NCBI GenBank assembly: GCA_030770535.1
Contig: JASVEC010000003.1
Coordinates: forward strand, 806,001 to 870,000
Source: Batkoa obscura
Lineage: Eukaryota > Entomophthoromycota > Entomophthoromycetes > Entomophthorales > Batkoaceae
Direction: 5' to 3'
Length of the DNA stretch: 64,000 bases
The translations under genes and the position numbers were made by a program. Under the pieces are notes generated by a model. That model saw only the letters and a list, made by a program, of their open reading frames with translations. It ran no database searches and was not told the origin of the DNA. Positions 12,292-22,624 of this stretch are shown in pieces (the first letter of the stretch is position 1; each line of letters begins with the position of its first letter).

Positions 12292-13440
12292 ATGTCATCT
12301 CCAATTGAAAACAAACTGGTTATTATCAGCAATGACGATAGAGAAAGGATTGTTAAATCCTATATTAGAAGAAACACTGTAAAAGAGATTGTTAAATTAA
12401 TAAGATACAATGAGAAAGCTGTTCGTAGAGTTATTCAAAGATATAACGGAGGAAAAAATTATCTTAAAAGATCAGCGCCAGGAAGGCCTAAAAATAAACT
12501 TGTATCGGTTTCCCAATAAAAAACAATTCAATCTTGGCTTGATGAAGACTGTACTATTTCATTAAATACAATAAAGAAAAAACTCATGAATGAAATGGGG
12601 ATAAATTCAAGCAAGACAACTGTAAAAATGTATGTAAAAGGGTTTCACTACTCTTCCAAGCGTATTGATCCAGCTACTCAAAATAGTGAGTCAACTCTTC
12701 AAAAGAATGATTCGGGTACCTTGGGAACGCAAGGATATTGTACTAATTTCTTTATGAATCAAATGCAAAGGTTCGATGGATCTAAGTCTTTTTTGTGAAC
12801 GAAGAACGTTTTCCCTTGGAGCACGTATAAAGTATAAACAAAAAGGAATCATTCACCAAAAATTACCGTCCCTTCCCCCTAGATTCGAAACAAGAAATAT
12901 ATCACTGTGCTGCGCGATCAATAAATATGGTATAGTCAAATTTAAGACACAAATAGATTCTTTTGACATTGAGTCATTTTATCAATTCATTGAATCGATA
13001 ATGATGTAACTTGTTCAAAAAAATATATCAGATGCAATATTTGTAATAGATAACGAATGAGTTGATAGAGATCCAAATATAAGAGGGCTCATAAGATCAA
13101 ATGGACACATGTTGATTTGTTTACCACCTAGTTCTTCGTTTTTAAATCCTATTGATTCTATATATGAGGATGTATTTTTTTGTTTAAGAATTTTACTAAC
13201 AATTTTTCCGCTCAAATAACGCTTAAAAAATGGAAAAAGTAATGAAAACAAAAAAACATCTCCATATACCAAATGGATAGAGCTAGTTCGTGCAAAAGAT
13301 CCACAAAATGAAAAGGAACTTTCTCAAGTTATGGATGGTGTTTTTTTTAGAGATTTCATAATCTCTGATTGTAGCAACTTCCATAAGAACATGCTTAGCT
13401 TTCTACTAAGGTGTATAAAAAAGAAGTGATATTTGATTAG
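12292..13440 (+). pseudogene. Tc1/mariner-like transposase relic, array copy 5 (MITE inside)
   Basis: Begins MSSPIENKLV with a helix-turn-helix and a GRPKNK linker like copy 4, then an in-frame stop after KLVSVSQ. A frame change lies close to the first catalytic site, which across it reads FFVNEERF (again Asn for Asp). The second site is VIDNE followed by a stop. A 100-bp MITE (13165-13264) splits the third site just after IDSIY. The C-terminal end with TAG at 13438-13440 is preserved. Confidence 0.85.
13165..13264 (+). mobile_element. MITE copy 2 (TA target duplication)
   Basis: TGAGGATG..ACATCTCCA flanked by TA. Comparison with the same codons in copy 4 (near 11797) shows that only the element plus one extra TA was added, fixing the duplication as 2 bp. 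Confidence 0.92.
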
Positions 13441-14301
13441 TAAATTATCAGTTTGAGCTTTTTTGGTCTTCCATTTTAAATATTTGACGTTTTTTGTGTA
13501 GAATTCATTTTATTTTAATTTGTGTTTATCCTTTGAGTAAGCTTTCTAATAATTTTTGCTACAGAATAATATAATCAAGGAACATCATACCATGGAGCTA
13601 AAATAATAGACAGTGTAATACTATAATAGTTTATCTTTTTAGGCTATTACTCAATTCAATAACTTAACGTTTACATAGGGATATCGAAGTATTGCTGGAA
13701 GCTATCTTTTTAATTGTTTAGCATAATGTAGTTATATGAAAGGCTTACCCCAGTCTCTGGAAGTAAAAGTAACTCCCTGAGGATTCAAATTGAAAATTGT
13801 ATTGCTATAAGTAAAAAGTGTGCTATTCTAAAATATTTATACCAAGCTCTTCTTAAGTCAAGCCAGGATGTGTAGTGATAACTATCAAAAGGTGACGGAG
13901 TTTGTGGTTCATGGCTTTCAGTAAGTTAGGACATATTTAATCTTACTGTGGGATCAAACACTACTTTGCTTGCAGAAAATAATAGGAAGGACTCGAATAA
14001 CCCAATCTGAACCATTAAGTATTATGACTAATATTATATATTAAATACAGGAACTATAAAATAACTAGCTAAGTTTACAAAACATAACTTTTAGTCATTT
14101 GATAAAGAATATAAAGAATGATTTTTTTTAAAGTCGATAAAGCTTTAATAAAACCTTTATCTCTGATATGTTTTGATTTCACAACAAACTTACCATCAAT
14201 AAATTAGTTTTACCTACGCCTGTTTTTTTCACAGTGAAATGCTATTTAAAATGTTGTGAATACTATAAGCTTCTTAAGTAGCATTCCTTTTATTAGCTAT
14301 A

Positions 14302-14401
14302 TGGGGATGTATTTTTGTGTTTAAGAATTTTACTAACAATTTTTCTGCTCAAATGCGCTTAAAAGATGGAAAAAGTAATGAAGCCGAAAAAGACACTCCC
14401 A
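14302..14401 (+). mobile_element. MITE copy 3
   Basis: TGGGGATGTATTTTTGTG..GACACTCCCA with TA on both sides; same internal sequence as the other copies. Confidence 0.9.
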
Positions 14402-14429
14402 TATATAATATCATGCAAACTTGGCTATA

Positions 14430-16425
14430 AATTTTGTTAATAACTTTGACAAAATAAAAAAGCGCCTTTCTTGTATATACTATTACTTCTGAATTTCTAG
14501 CGTCATCTGCTTTGATCGATGTTTCCACCAAGTCCACTTTAGGCTCAAACATTCTCTCATCATAACATTTTCTAAAACATATTTTATTTCACAACTCGCA
14601 TACAGTATATATTTTTCACATTTATAACTAGTAAAATCCGATTCAATTTTAAATCTTTTGAGATAAAAATAAAAACTTACTCATCGGCATATTTTTTGTG
14701 CGCATAAAATATCTAATAGTACCCGTCCTTAAAGTAACTTCGTTCCAAATATCTAGATTATTTATTTTTCTAGTTAATATCCATTTAGTTAAATTCAATT
14801 TATGAACTTCCTTAAATATCAAATCAAAAAAGTTCACCCTCTTTCTGCTACCTTGAGTTCAACTTTTACACTCTCCTGTTATCTATATCTATGCTGTTCT
14901 CCTCTTGACACAGAACATTGCGATGCCCCTATTTTGCCATTTCGCATCTAAGGAATTTTAACACTAATTAAAAACTTATTTAATGTGCTACGTATAATTT
15001 AACAGGTAATATGAGGACATATGATGATTATCATTATCCTTTCAATAAATATACCAATACAAATCGTCTCTGTATTTGTTGACAATAATGTTTTGAGTTT
15101 AATTTAAGTACATAAATTGCAATTTTAAAAATTCGTGTCCTATTAATATTTTTGGTAAAGTTGTTGTATCATTTGTTATTACTTCAAAGTTATTCAACCA
15201 AGGATTATTGGAGCATTACTTTCGATATCAATTAAAAAATACAGCTTATATAATAAAAACCAATGGTTATTTTGATTTTTACCTGGCTATGATAAAACTC
15301 TATCAAGTTATTAAACATCAAAAATAACTGTCTACGTCATCAAACAAAGAGTTTCAATTTGCTATAACTAACAGATTCACATAATTTTATTTGGAGCAGT
15401 TTTTATAATCTGACAATTTCAAGCTGAAACTAGTTTAAATAAACTAATTAATTTTCATTTACTATTTTCCAATTCACGAAGTTTAAATGCCTAAAGCAAA
15501 CTACAAGAAACTCAAAATGTTAGAAGCTCTTTGGTAGCATTACTTTGATTGACTTATTAAAATTAAGAAAAACAGGCTGTTAAAAATGTCACGAAACAAT
15601 TTTAATTAAAATAAGTGCTTTTCTTTTGTGCTCCATCATTTTCATATCACCAGCATCTTCAATCCTAGTTGTAGTTTATAACTAACTTCTTTTTAATTCT
15701 ATGTACTCATCCATCATAGTGTATAACTAAGATATATTTTGCTTCATAAAAGATAGTAAAGCATGTTTTACGTTTCTAACTAGTAGCACCTAATCCAACA
15801 AATAGCTGCTTAAATTTATCCAATAAAAACTTGCTTCTTAGCGGATTTTTTTAGAACATAGAGTGTCTGAGGATACTTATGTTCGTATTAACTTTGCTCC
15901 AAATATTTAGTTATATTATTACTCTCTTTTATTTTGGTTTGGTTAGTTTTTTACTTGACAACTTTTTACTTTATCGAGCCATGAAAACTTTTTTTGTTAC
16001 TTTAACTTCAATTTACAGTTTCTTTTTTTTTACATCTACTCTCACCTCCTCTTGACACACTGAATAAAGTAGAGCCCTTTGTTTTTCTATCTCGCATTGA
16101 AGCATATTTTGGTATCAGTTGAAAGTTTAATTCATGTTACATATAACTTACTTATGACCCATGCATATTAATTGGCTGTTATCATCCATTTGAGTAAAGT
16201 TTACATTTTAAAGCTGCCGAATATCTATTTATGATAATATTTCAAGTTTGAGTTTGTTGAGTATAGAATGTAAAAAGTTGCAAAAATACAAGCTCACGTT
16301 AATATTTTGAATAAGATCATTATTCAATTTTTTGGTATTTTAAGGGCACCAGTGAATAACTATTTTGGACATTGTTTTCCATACTAATTTTAAAAATACA
16401 GAATATCGAACTCAAATTACTGTTT
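14430..16425. repeat. Two diverged direct copies (~850 bp, ~1.15 kb apart) of an unidentified decayed sequence
   Basis: Blocks about 1.15 kb apart match. One pair is CTCCTCTTGACACAGAAC near 14894 and CTCCTCTTGACACACTGA near 16050. Others are an AAAAATACAG block near 15235 and 16395, and a minus-strand reading of copy A (SEVIVYTRKALFYFVKVI, near 14440-14500) against MMEHKRKALILIKIV in copy B (near 15600-15640). This suggests a duplicated, decayed minus-strand gene. I do not recognise its family, and borders are approximate. Confidence 0.42.
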
Positions 16426-16825
16426 TGTTTTGCATCTTGGGATCAAAAATATAGCCACTTTACAGTTGTTGAAACTCTTTTACAAACTTAGTAACTACTC
16501 ATTCAAGAAAAGAAAATAAAGTATATCATAGATATAAAGATTGGGCTTCGAAAAAAAGATACAAAGATAGTTTAATCATAAAAACTGCTACTAAAAAAGT
16601 CGCTAGAGTTGCAACAGCTATAATGATACAAATTAGCCGGATTTTGCCAAATCAAGTTTTTTATCAATATCATCAAGCAAATATACTCTGATTTGCTGAT
16701 AAGTAATGGATTCATTCTATTTTATTGGCAATGATTTATTAAAACTTAATATGCTTTTAGGTTATAAATGTTGTATAAAAATTAAATTTTCGACGTTATT
16801 TTTTACCTTTTTACGAAAATTACAC

Positions 16826-17835
16826 ATGCTCAAGAAGAGAAGCAAGCCTATTACTAATGAAGAAAGAGAAAGGATCATTGATGCGTATGTCAATGGATCC
16901 AATGCGACAAGTATTGCTAGAGTTTTAGCTCTTAATGCAAGGACAGTTCAGTCTATTGTAAAGAAATATATTGATGGGGAGGATTATAGAAGAAAACCAA
17001 AAATTGGACCAAGAGAAGCTACTAAGGTAATTTTACCAGAAATCCAGAGGGAGTTTATACAATCTTGTATTGATAAGGTTGCAATACGCCAATAAAAGAA
17101 ATAAGATAAAAACTGAAAAAGGAAATGGAAGTGAAAGCAAGGGATAAGATTATAAGCACGAGGCTAAATGAGTTTAGTTATCCTTTTAAACGTCTTGACC
17201 CACCACTTCAAAACAACAATTTGACTATTTCGGAGTTAGAGCTTTTTATACTAACAACATTATAAATTATATATTAAAAGTTGTTGGTTCTAAAGTCATA
17301 TTTATTAATGAGGCAACGTTTGACATTTCAATGCATATAAATAAAAAATTAGCTAAAAAGGAAAACAATAAGATGACTTCAAGGGCCCGTACAGTAAATG
17401 CATCTGTGTATTGTGCTATGAGTAAATGTGTAATGATTGAATATCAGACTCGATTGAAGTGCTATTTTATCGATACATTCAATAAACTTATTGAGTTATT
17501 TATTAATAAACTCACATAAATAAACGTATCGAAAGCGAAAATAATCACGGAAAATGTATACATTGAAAAAGATCTAAGTATTAAAGATCTTATCGAATCA
17601 AAAAATACTGGCTAGTATGTTTGTTGCCTAATCCTCTATCCTTAAATCACATTTAGAACGTGCATCCTAAATGGGTGCAGTTAATTAGGGCAAGAGTTCT
17701 ACATAATAAGAATGGATAGTTTGAAGTTATCAAAAGTGTTTTATCAGGAATAGTAATTTCTGACTATAATAATTTTCATGAACACATGCTTGGTTTTCTA
17801 CCAGAATACATAAGAAGAGATATATTTTTGATTAA
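16826..17835 (+). pseudogene. Tc1/mariner-like transposase relic, outlying sixth copy
   Basis: Begins MLKKRSKPITNEERER and keeps a good helix-turn-helix (IIDAYVNGSNATSIARVLALNARTV) for about 88 residues. Stops and frame changes then interrupt it. The first catalytic site is readable as VIFINEATFDISM (Asn for Asp); the second is degraded (Asp to Glu, ITENVYIEKD). The C-terminal end has a TAA near 17833. It groups with copies 1 and 2 and lies about 3.4 kb beyond the array on the same strand. Confidence 0.8.
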
Positions 17836-18625
17836 CAAATACTAGGTTGTGTTTTATACATTTTTTTTGAGCTTGTAAAAGAGATATAATAATGTATGTT
17901 TCTGCTTTATTTTTTCCTTTTTTTGCAATGTAAATTAATTTTTGACCAACACAACAAACCATTTACATTTATAATTATTAAATATATTTTCAATATTAGC
18001 AACTCATCTTGAAATTATTCATGTTAAATTTGTTGCGTTAGGTCTTTAGAAACTAGCTTAACTAATTGGTGTAATTTATTAAGACTGTTAGACCATCTAA
18101 AATTCAAAACTAATGCTAAACAGGTGTAGATTGTATTTCCCATAAATTTTAAAAATCAAGCATTAATTTTAAAGACCTCAAAAGCTAAAAAGGTAAATAT
18201 TTCAAATAAAAATCTAATTCATTATTCCAGAATCAAACAATTTTATTTTATATATCTAGGTTGTCATATTTTTAAAAAGTTTATATCAGTTAATTCGTTA
18301 ATTGTTTGTATGTTATGTAAAAATTGGGCATTTTAACTCATAAAGTTGAGTTCTAGAAAGAGGTTTAAATCTATCGAAATTTCAATCCAAATCTGCTTAC
18401 AAAACACCAATTTGAAATTTAAATTATTAAGTCACCCCCTCCCCCTAAGGAAACGAAGGTGTAACCAACGATTTTATTCCCTCCCCTTAATTCACTAAAT
18501 ACTATACACTAAAACCTTACCAAACCTCAAGTATAAATACTCCTCATCGAGTTAACAGAAAATTATCAAACTCAATAACTAAAAAATAATCTTTATAGCA
18601 ACTAATATTCATTAAAATTATTAAC
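17836..18625. other. Intergenic, 5' flank of first Pro-rich gene
   Basis: No gene seen. A C-rich tract near 18434-18450 and a TATA box at 18532-18538 probably belong to the promoter of the gene at 18626. Confidence 0.5.
18532..18538 (+). promoter_or_regulatory. TATA box (TATAAAT)
   Basis: AAGTATAAATACTCC lies about 90 bp before the ATG at 18626, the same spacing as in the other members of this gene cluster. Confidence 0.65.
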
Positions 18626-19117
18626 ATGCGTAATTTCTTATTAGCTTCTCTTGCTCTTGCTTCCTTAGCCTTTGCTAATGACTATACTCCAAAACCTCCA
18701 AGCTATACTCCACCTGTAGTTACCCCACCAAGCTATGGACCACCTGTTATTACCCCACCACATTACATTCCAGATATAACCCCACCAAACTACGGTCCAC
18801 CTGTATTAACTCCACCTAGTTATACTCCACCTAGCACTCCACCAAGCTACGGTCCACCAGTTATTACTCCACCAAATTATGGCCCCCCTGTATTAACTCC
18901 ACCAAGTTATACTCCTGATATTACTCCACCTAGTTATACTCCACCTAGCACTCCACCAAGCTACGGTCCACCAGTTGTTACCCCACCTAGCTATGGCCCA
19001 CCAGTTATTACTCCGCCAAGCTATGGTCCACCAGCTATTACTCCACCTAGCTATGTTCCACCTTCAACTCCACATTACGATAGCCATCCTAGCTACAACC
19101 CAACCCCTATTTATTAA
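18626..19117 (+). CDS. Secreted Pro/Tyr-rich repeat protein, member 1
   Basis: 163 residues. A signal peptide (MRNFLLASLALASLAFA, cut before NDYTP) is followed almost wholly by PPSYGPPV(I/V)TPPSY(T/G)P units of about 10-11 residues; Pro, Tyr, Thr and Gly dominate. It has no Cys and no recognised domain. The pattern resembles plant extensins and other structural Pro/Tyr-rich proteins whose tyrosines can be cross-linked, so a cell-wall, spore-coat or adhesive role is a reasonable guess only. It is the first of a same-strand series of paralogues. A second overlapping frame is open only because the repeat lacks stops. Confidence 0.85.
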   Translation: MRNFLLASLALASLAFANDYTPKPPSYTPPVVTPPSYGPPVITPPHYIPDITPPNYGPPVLTPPSYTPPSTPPSYGPPVITPPNYGPPVLTPPSYTPDITPPSYTPPSTPPSYGPPVVTPPSYGPPVITPPSYGPPAITPPSYVPPSTPHYDSHPSYNPTPIY

Positions 19118-19621
19118 GTTATTTATTAAAATGGTATTTATTTATGAATTTTTGTCTTTTGAGTTTTTTACAAATATTTTTTAAAATATCAATAATGAAA
19201 TAATAAGTTTTTAAGTTACAATATGGTTGTTTGTAAGCGAATTTATTTAGGAGTGAGTTTGTATAGGCTAAGTTTTTAGTTTGCGTGAGGACTAGATCTA
19301 CTAAGGAATCAAAACAAGCAGATGTTGTGAATTACAAATTTGCTATACTGTATTAATTTTAAAATGTAATAAATTTTTATTTGACTAACTTGTTTTATAT
19401 AAATTTTAAATTAGGATTACATAAGCACTTCAATGCTTAAAAACTCGAATTTTAAATAAAATAAGGGGGTAGAATCATCAAAGAGTTTTTAAAGAAACTA
19501 GATTTTTAAGAGTTAAGGGGAAAGAATCCAGAATAAGCAAGATGGGTATTAAAGAAAACCATAAAACTGTAGTATAAAAGTAAAATAGGTTTCTTTAATA
19601 TTCATACATTAATTTAAAATA

Positions 19622-19930
19622 ATGAATTTATATTTTGTATCCATCTTAACTCTTGTAAGCTGTCACAAAATCAGTTTAAATTCATTTAATGATTATCACC
19701 CTTTAACATCACCTCAGAATGAATGTAGTTCAAATTTTATGTATTTAAATCATCAGAAAGGGACCACCAAATCTCTAATCAACAAACGTAACAACTTTAC
19801 AAGTAAGTTGGATTTAATAGCCAATTCTATAGCTGATAGTCGAGCTCCAGTTTTTTACCTAGGTACTCCTACCGACTCAAAACCTACTGATACAACTAAT
19901 AACTTTCCCCCAATTCCTATTTTTCTTTAA
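19622..19930 (+). CDS. Short secreted protein, possible divergent member 2 of the Pro-rich cluster
   Basis: 102 residues starting with a hydrophobic leader (MNLYFVSILTLVSC). It lacks the PPSY repeats but contains NDYHPLTSP just after the leader and ends with a short Pro-rich NNFPPIPIFL. A TATA-like AGTATAAAAG lies about 50 bp before the ATG. Position and ends suggest an eroded cluster member whose repeats are lost; it could also be an unrelated small secreted protein. Confidence 0.45.
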   Translation: MNLYFVSILTLVSCHKISLNSFNDYHPLTSPQNECSSNFMYLNHQKGTTKSLINKRNNFTSKLDLIANSIADSRAPVFYLGTPTDSKPTDTTNNFPPIPIFL

Positions 19931-20606
19931 GCGTTGCAAACTGTTAAAATAAATCATTGTTAAAATTTAATTTATTAATCTTTTTGATTCTATATGCAAA
20001 ATACTACCTAGATTAACATGTTGGCGCCTCTTTAATATCATTCAAGATTACAAGATATGTTCCTTTTAATATTGATATTGCAATAAAAAATTATTGATAG
20101 TATTTACAATAGTTACCTAATAAAAACTAAGCATTAAATCACTGTATCTTTTATCTAATAAACTGGTTTTATTTTAATAAAATAAATAACTTATTTCTAG
20201 TCATAGTCTACACAATTCAAATTCAAACTTATATGCTATTAAATAAAGTAAGATTAAAAATAATATTCTTTTTTAATTAGTGTTGGAAGTGTGTTAAAAA
20301 ATTATCATTTCACTTACAAAATTTTAAAATGTCTAGCTAAATTTAGTTTAATTTGTGTCTTAAAAGTCTAAGCTAATTTAAAGTTGGGCAGATCTCGTGG
20401 GGTGATCTCAATTAGCAATAATTAAAATAACCTTAAACCATTGAGCTATTAGCCTGGTTTTATTAGGGATGTAAAACAACTTTAAAAAAAAATTACAATA
20501 ATAAACTATAGTAAAAGCTTTGTTTCTAAAATAAGCACATAGACTTTAAAATAAAAGGAACAACCATTCTATTTATTTATTTAACAACTCATTAATACAA
20601 TCTAAT

Positions 20607-20933
20607 ATGAAATCCTTCATTCCGATTTTGACTTTAGCTGCTGCTATATACGCTTTAGATTATGATCCTGTCCCACCAAGCTATAACTCTCCCCCAATTG
20701 TAATTCCTCCAAGTTACAATACATCACCAGTTAGTCCTCCAACCTACAATACTCCACCAGTTGTTATCCCACCAGTTGCTACTCCACCAAGTAATCCCCC
20801 AAGTTACGAAACTCCTCCGCCAAGTAACCCTCCAAGTTATAGCACTCCATCATCTAAAAAGCCCATCCTTTCTTTGCCTATTCTTAAACTACCAATCGTA
20901 ATAGGTTCAATAGTTAAGGCAGTAATTCATTAA
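20607..20933 (+). CDS. Secreted Pro/Tyr-rich repeat protein, member 3
   Basis: 108 residues: signal peptide MKSFIPILTLAAAIYA, mature start LDYDPVPPSYN, then PPSYN(T/S)PPV units and two PPSYETPPPSN-like units also found in members 5 and 7. The C terminus changes to a non-repetitive hydrophobic SLPILKLPIVIGSIVKAVIH instead of the usual PPI..PYQ..Y tail, so the 3' end may have been replaced or frame-changed. Its 5' flank (20340-20600) matches the flanks of members 5 and 7. Confidence 0.8.
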   Translation: MKSFIPILTLAAAIYALDYDPVPPSYNSPPIVIPPSYNTSPVSPPTYNTPPVVIPPVATPPSNPPSYETPPPSNPPSYSTPSSKKPILSLPILKLPIVIGSIVKAVIH

Positions 20934-21178
20934 TAATAAAATTTTAATTTATCCTTATAGCTATTTTTAAACTTTTGAATGTTATGACATTTAAACTTTG
21001 ATACCTTTTTTACACAATATCTGGTATTATAATATAGGTTACTTTTACTTTTTTTAACTGTTAGCGTTTTAGAACTAATTTACAATAAACATAAATTATT
21101 TCTACACTTTATTTTAGAATGTCATGGATTTTAACCCTGATATCAACTTTTAGTTTACAAAGTCGTAAAGCTATGATA

Positions 21179-21277
21179 TGGGAATGTATTTTTTGTTTAA
21201 GAATTTTACTAATAATCTTTCCGCTCAAATAGCACTTAAAAAATGGAAAAAATGATGAAGCTGAAAAAACATTCTCA
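21179..21277 (+). mobile_element. MITE copy 4
   Basis: TGGGAATGTATTTTTTG..AACATTCTCA between TA dinucleotides, in the spacer between members 3 and 4. Confidence 0.88.
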
Positions 21278-22543
21278 TATGCTTGCACTGATGTTCTCTA
21301 TCTTAAAATAATCTTTTTGTTCTTTATTTCAAACTTTTATTCTGCTTTTGAGCGTCTTTATAACAGCAATTTACATTGGTAAAATCATGTTTTAAGGTAT
21401 CTTTTGTTATTTAATAATGTACAAAATTTAAATAATAATTCATATTCTTAATGAACCAATTCATACTTTCAGACCTCTTACTAGCTTTTTTTTAAGATTT
21501 TGCTATGAAATGCAGTTTAATTTAAATTAAAAATGTTGAATATTTAAATATAGCATAATATAAAAAAACTATATATTATAAATGTGTCTTTGCTTTCACA
21601 ATAAGACAATACTATATTCAAGTAAATTTCGATCAAAATGCGCCATTTAAGGATTATTAAAAGTACAAAAAAAAAAAATTCTTTAAAAGTTTTAACCACC
21701 TTGAAGTCTATATAATCTATGAATAACTAAGCCCTTAATTTTGTATTTAAACATTATACGCTTTCTACACTCTACATGATTAATTGTTTTTGTTTTATTA
21801 AATGTGATCTTACACCTTTTTACTAATGTATCAACGTTGAGGCAGTAAGCTACTGAAACCAAAAAACTCACCAAAATGCCCGAAATTACTAATATTTTGT
21901 TAAATTTTTGGAAGTTTTTTGCTCGAAATTGCTTAGTGCTTCGGTATCAATACATTGGTAAAAAAGGTACTAACTACAATTTGCATTAAACTAAAACAAT
22001 AAAATATTTACACACCGCTTAACAAACTACAGAGAATTAATTCATTATCATTAGAAGTGTTTCTCAAATTTAAGAATTCCTTTCCCCCGAAATTAAAAAT
22101 ACTTACTGAAAGTTAAATTTCGTGCCTAAATTGTAAGCTTATTTTAAACTAGTAGATTCCATCAAGCGATTTCATTAACCCAAATTTAAGTTTGGGCTTA
22201 AAATATTAAATCGTTAAATTCATGATCTAAAAAATATGTAAGATAGTTTTGGGGTCAGAATCATATTCACAACAATAAAATGTAAAATAAGGGCTTTGTT
22301 CCTGAAATACGTAAATATCAACTACTTGAGTGTGTTCAAATAAATCAAGGAAGGATTGAGAGTTAGTCTGTTATGAATATATCTCAAATTTGGCTACATT
22401 TTACAGTATTAGTTTAAAACATAACAAACCAAGGCTTGTTAGAAGTTCTTAAGTGAAATGTGTAACTTAATTAACTAGCAATCCAATACTATAGTTTAAA
22501 AATGCTTAAGGACATATATTATTTTGTAATAGTCTATAAACAC

Positions 22544-22550
22544 TATAAAA
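22544..22550 (+). promoter_or_regulatory. TATA box (TATAAAA)
   Basis: CACTATAAAAGCAAGC lies 75 bp before the ATG at 22625. The same ACTATAAAAGCAA core recurs before members 5 and 6, and a variant before members 7 and 8. Confidence 0.8.
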
Positions 22551-22624
22551 GCAAGCTCATAAACTCAGAAATAAAATAAAAACTCTTACTCTATTTATTC
22601 AATAATATATTAACTGAATACACT

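Larger units (their letters stand above)
6870..13440 (+). repeat. Head-to-tail array of five Tc1/mariner-like transposase genes
   Basis: Five related transposase sequences on the same strand follow each other at about 1.25-1.5 kb intervals (starts near 6870, 8125, 9452, 10927, 12292). Similarity extends beyond the coding parts. After three members there is a related block (near 7844 TACGTCACTCATTCCC, 9194 TTTCACTCACCCTTCT, 10656 TACGTCACTCACTCTT), and before three there is a related ..GTGAAAATRACTCTT-like block. The repeat unit is therefore gene plus flanks. No terminal inverted repeats bounding individual units could be identified. Copies 1 and 2 (and the outlier at 16.8 kb) form one subfamily; copies 3, 4 and 5 another, sharing an MSSP N terminus and NQ(M/T)QRFD. 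Confidence 0.8.
13441..16825. other. Gene-free decayed region with one MITE
   Basis: No intact gene. It contains MITE copy 3 (14302-14401) and two diverged copies of an unidentified sequence (see next entries). The stretch 13441-14300 shows nothing recognisable. Confidence 0.6.

Noticed and set aside
21692-21874. 60-codon minus-strand frame between Pro-rich members 3 and 4
   Set aside because: No signal peptide or similarity to the cluster; likely chance.
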